This document shows positions 62,801 to 64,000 of a stretch of DNA of 64,000 bases, piece after piece. The stretch covers positions 496,001 through 560,000 of the forward strand of contig JAQSEB010000049.1 of NCBI GenBank assembly GCA_030063045.1, in the 5' to 3' direction. Position 1 is the first letter of the stretch; every line of letters starts with the position of its first letter. Origin of the DNA: Pratylenchus scribneri. Lineage: Eukaryota > Nematoda > Chromadorea > Rhabditida > Pratylenchidae. The notes below the pieces were generated by a model. The model saw only the letters and a program-made list of their open reading frames with translations, was not told where the DNA came from and made no database searches. A program made the position numbers and the translations under genes.

Positions 62801-63839
62801 CTTGGAAATATCGGAAAAGGGGGAATAATATTCAATTATAAATTCTTTTTTGGCTATATTGTTCTATAAATTGTTTTAAATTGAGGTTGATTTTGTTGAA
62901 TTTAAATAATGGGGAAAGTACAAATAAAATATAAAATTAATTTTGATTTTCGATCCAACCTAATATCTTATATTGGTGTGGTAGCCATAAAGATAAATAA
63001 GACTTGGGGGCATATCACAGAAAATTCTTTCAATTTTGATTTTTCTAAAACTATAATTTTACTGTTTCGTTTCCAAAAATGTAGACCCAAATTCTTAATG
63101 TAATTAGTCGATGGCAATTAGAGAAAAATGAATGAGAAGGGGGAGGGGAGTGGTTTATTCCATTTAAATCTTTTAAACTTTGACTTTTTTTGCCCTAAAA
63201 ATGTTTGTTTCCGCCCACCTTATCGTCCTTGAATTCCTTGTAGCCAATCACATATAAACCCAATTGGACCGCATAAAGTGCATCGTCGCTTAACCTCACC
63301 GTTTGGTCCAAATAATTCAAATCGGGGTTAGTGAAATTGCGCGGATACCAGCTGATCGGCATCACCTTTAAAATATTTGAAAAGGATAAAGGATTTATTA
63401 TTTTACTTGGTATGGATTTGGGTTGCGCCACCAATCGTAAATATTGCCAATATCCAAGCGCATTGGATCCAAAGTGGGCGGCACAAAATACACATAACCA
63501 ACATAGGCCTTTTCGTCCATTGCCTTGCCTAAAACATAAAAATAAAAATATTTAATTAATTTTATAATTAAAAAACTAGCCGGTTTGAGGCTGGAAGAAC
63601 ACAGTTTTGGTGCCCCAATCGTAGATGCGTGGTAAATTGCATCGAGCCACGGATGGATTCAGTACCATGCAGGAGGCGGTCTGTTTGGAAATGAATGTTT
63701 ATTTTCAATAAAATTGAATTTACCATTCGTTGTTCAATCATCAAAATATATGTTTGGGTTCGATCCAAACACATTGCATTGATGTCGATTGTCATTTCGC
63801 CCAACATGTTCACGATGTTCGGGTAGATTAGCATTGGAT
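56858..63839 (-). CDS. Mesh/SUSD2-like membrane protein: AMOP, VWD, sushi, transmembrane (5' partial)
   Basis: Twenty-four in-phase exons on the minus strand from 63839-63724 to 57028-56858, about 1090 residues; the N-terminus lies beyond the window. In order: an extracellular E-set-like part (YDWWRNPNPYQVMPISWYP); an AMOP domain beginning MCHDWYDEDGAQWNF and ending AYEFGSQPYLGQFEVPGLS, HLCCKF, YWRRPSSGCQQYQPPA; a VWD region (GAGTFHTIDNQKFIFAEPG); a sushi module (NSCGPINIEYP, VVRFDCFQTHW); the membrane-proximal WNKGSQPWCRSREMDN; one transmembrane helix (LVAIMGTIAGIVALILIF); and a roughly 95-residue Pro-rich cytosolic tail. This order is that of Drosophila Mesh, a smooth septate junction protein, and its nematode homologue. 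It is likely a gut/epithelial apical or junction protein. Intron 63580-63529 uses a GC donor. Introns also hold a minisatellite and a perfect palindrome. Confidence 0.9.
57511..57669 (-). repeat. 19/25-bp minisatellite, intronic copy 5 (short, decayed)
   Basis: About 160 bp of degenerate reverse-complement units (AATTGTAATTCTGATTTGCG and variants) in the Mesh-like intron 57394-57748. Relative to the minus-strand host gene it is in the sense orientation. Confidence 0.85.
60982..61023. repeat. Perfect 42-bp palindrome in intron
   Basis: Centred on CCGCGG at 61000-61005, with GGGGAATTGACGATTCCG on the left exactly complementary to the right. Imperfect arms (ATATATGTTAC and GTAACATATAT) extend it to about 80 bp. 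Confidence 0.9.
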
Positions 63840-64000
63840 CTATGTTAATAAATTTATTTTGATAATTATAATTATTGATTAGAGTTTGAATTTTTAGGTT
63901 TTGAGCATTTATTTTCTTGATTTTGACTTAATTTTTTGACCTATTTTACTTATTTTGTCACTTTTATGAAGGAATATTTCATTAGAAAAATGCCAATCAT

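Overview
The window is eukaryotic, AT-rich genomic DNA with small exons, mostly short introns ending in T-rich tracts plus CAG/TAG/AAG, and TTG/GGC/GCC-rich coding exons. Gene content (ShKT-domain secreted protein, HNF4-type nuclear receptor, CYK-4, sphingomyelin synthase, Mesh-like AMOP/VWD protein) points to a nematode. Non-canonical GC-AG introns fit a tylenchid or cyst-type nematode, but the species cannot be read from the sequence. All gene models below were built by hand from splice sites, reading phase and protein family motifs.

Layout. 1-5.25 kb (+): Ser/Pro-rich, Cys-rich-tailed protein with a 1.7 kb minisatellite in one intron. 5.9-8.0 kb (-): secreted two-ShKT protein. 9.8-12.7 kb (-): cyk-4 (MgcRacGAP), divergent from 13.1-14.9 kb (+): FKBP52-type immunophilin. 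15.5-17.8 kb (+): METTL25-family methyltransferase-like protein. 19.09-19.74 kb: hAT-like MITE with 8-bp target duplication. 20.0-24.1 kb (+): nuclear hormone receptor. 24.1-27.7 kb: long gene-free stretch. 27.7-30.9 kb (+): sphingomyelin synthase. 31.9-34.8 kb (+): SLC2-type sugar transporter with two splice irregularities. 35.3-35.8 kb (-): decayed Cys-rich gene fragment interrupted by a second hAT-like MITE. 36.1-42.1 kb (+): WDR11. 42.5-46.0 kb: a compound palindrome (satellite, tRNA-headed module, 176-bp array, inverted module, satellite). 46.3-49.6 kb (-): a chimeric gene whose first half is a duplicated CYK-4 N-terminus. 50.7-55.0 kb (+): MGC-starting protein of unknown function. 55.4-56.4 kb (+): small putative secreted or peptide precursor. 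56.9-64 kb (-): Mesh/SUSD2-like membrane protein, 5' end beyond the window.

The genes are a typical mix of housekeeping and secreted functions and do not form one pathway. The genome-level features stand out most. One 19/25-bp minisatellite family occupies introns of five different genes. Two recent MITEs have intact 8-bp duplications. GC-AG and apparent GT-TG introns occur, and a partial paralogue of a cytokinesis gene keeps only the coiled-coil half.
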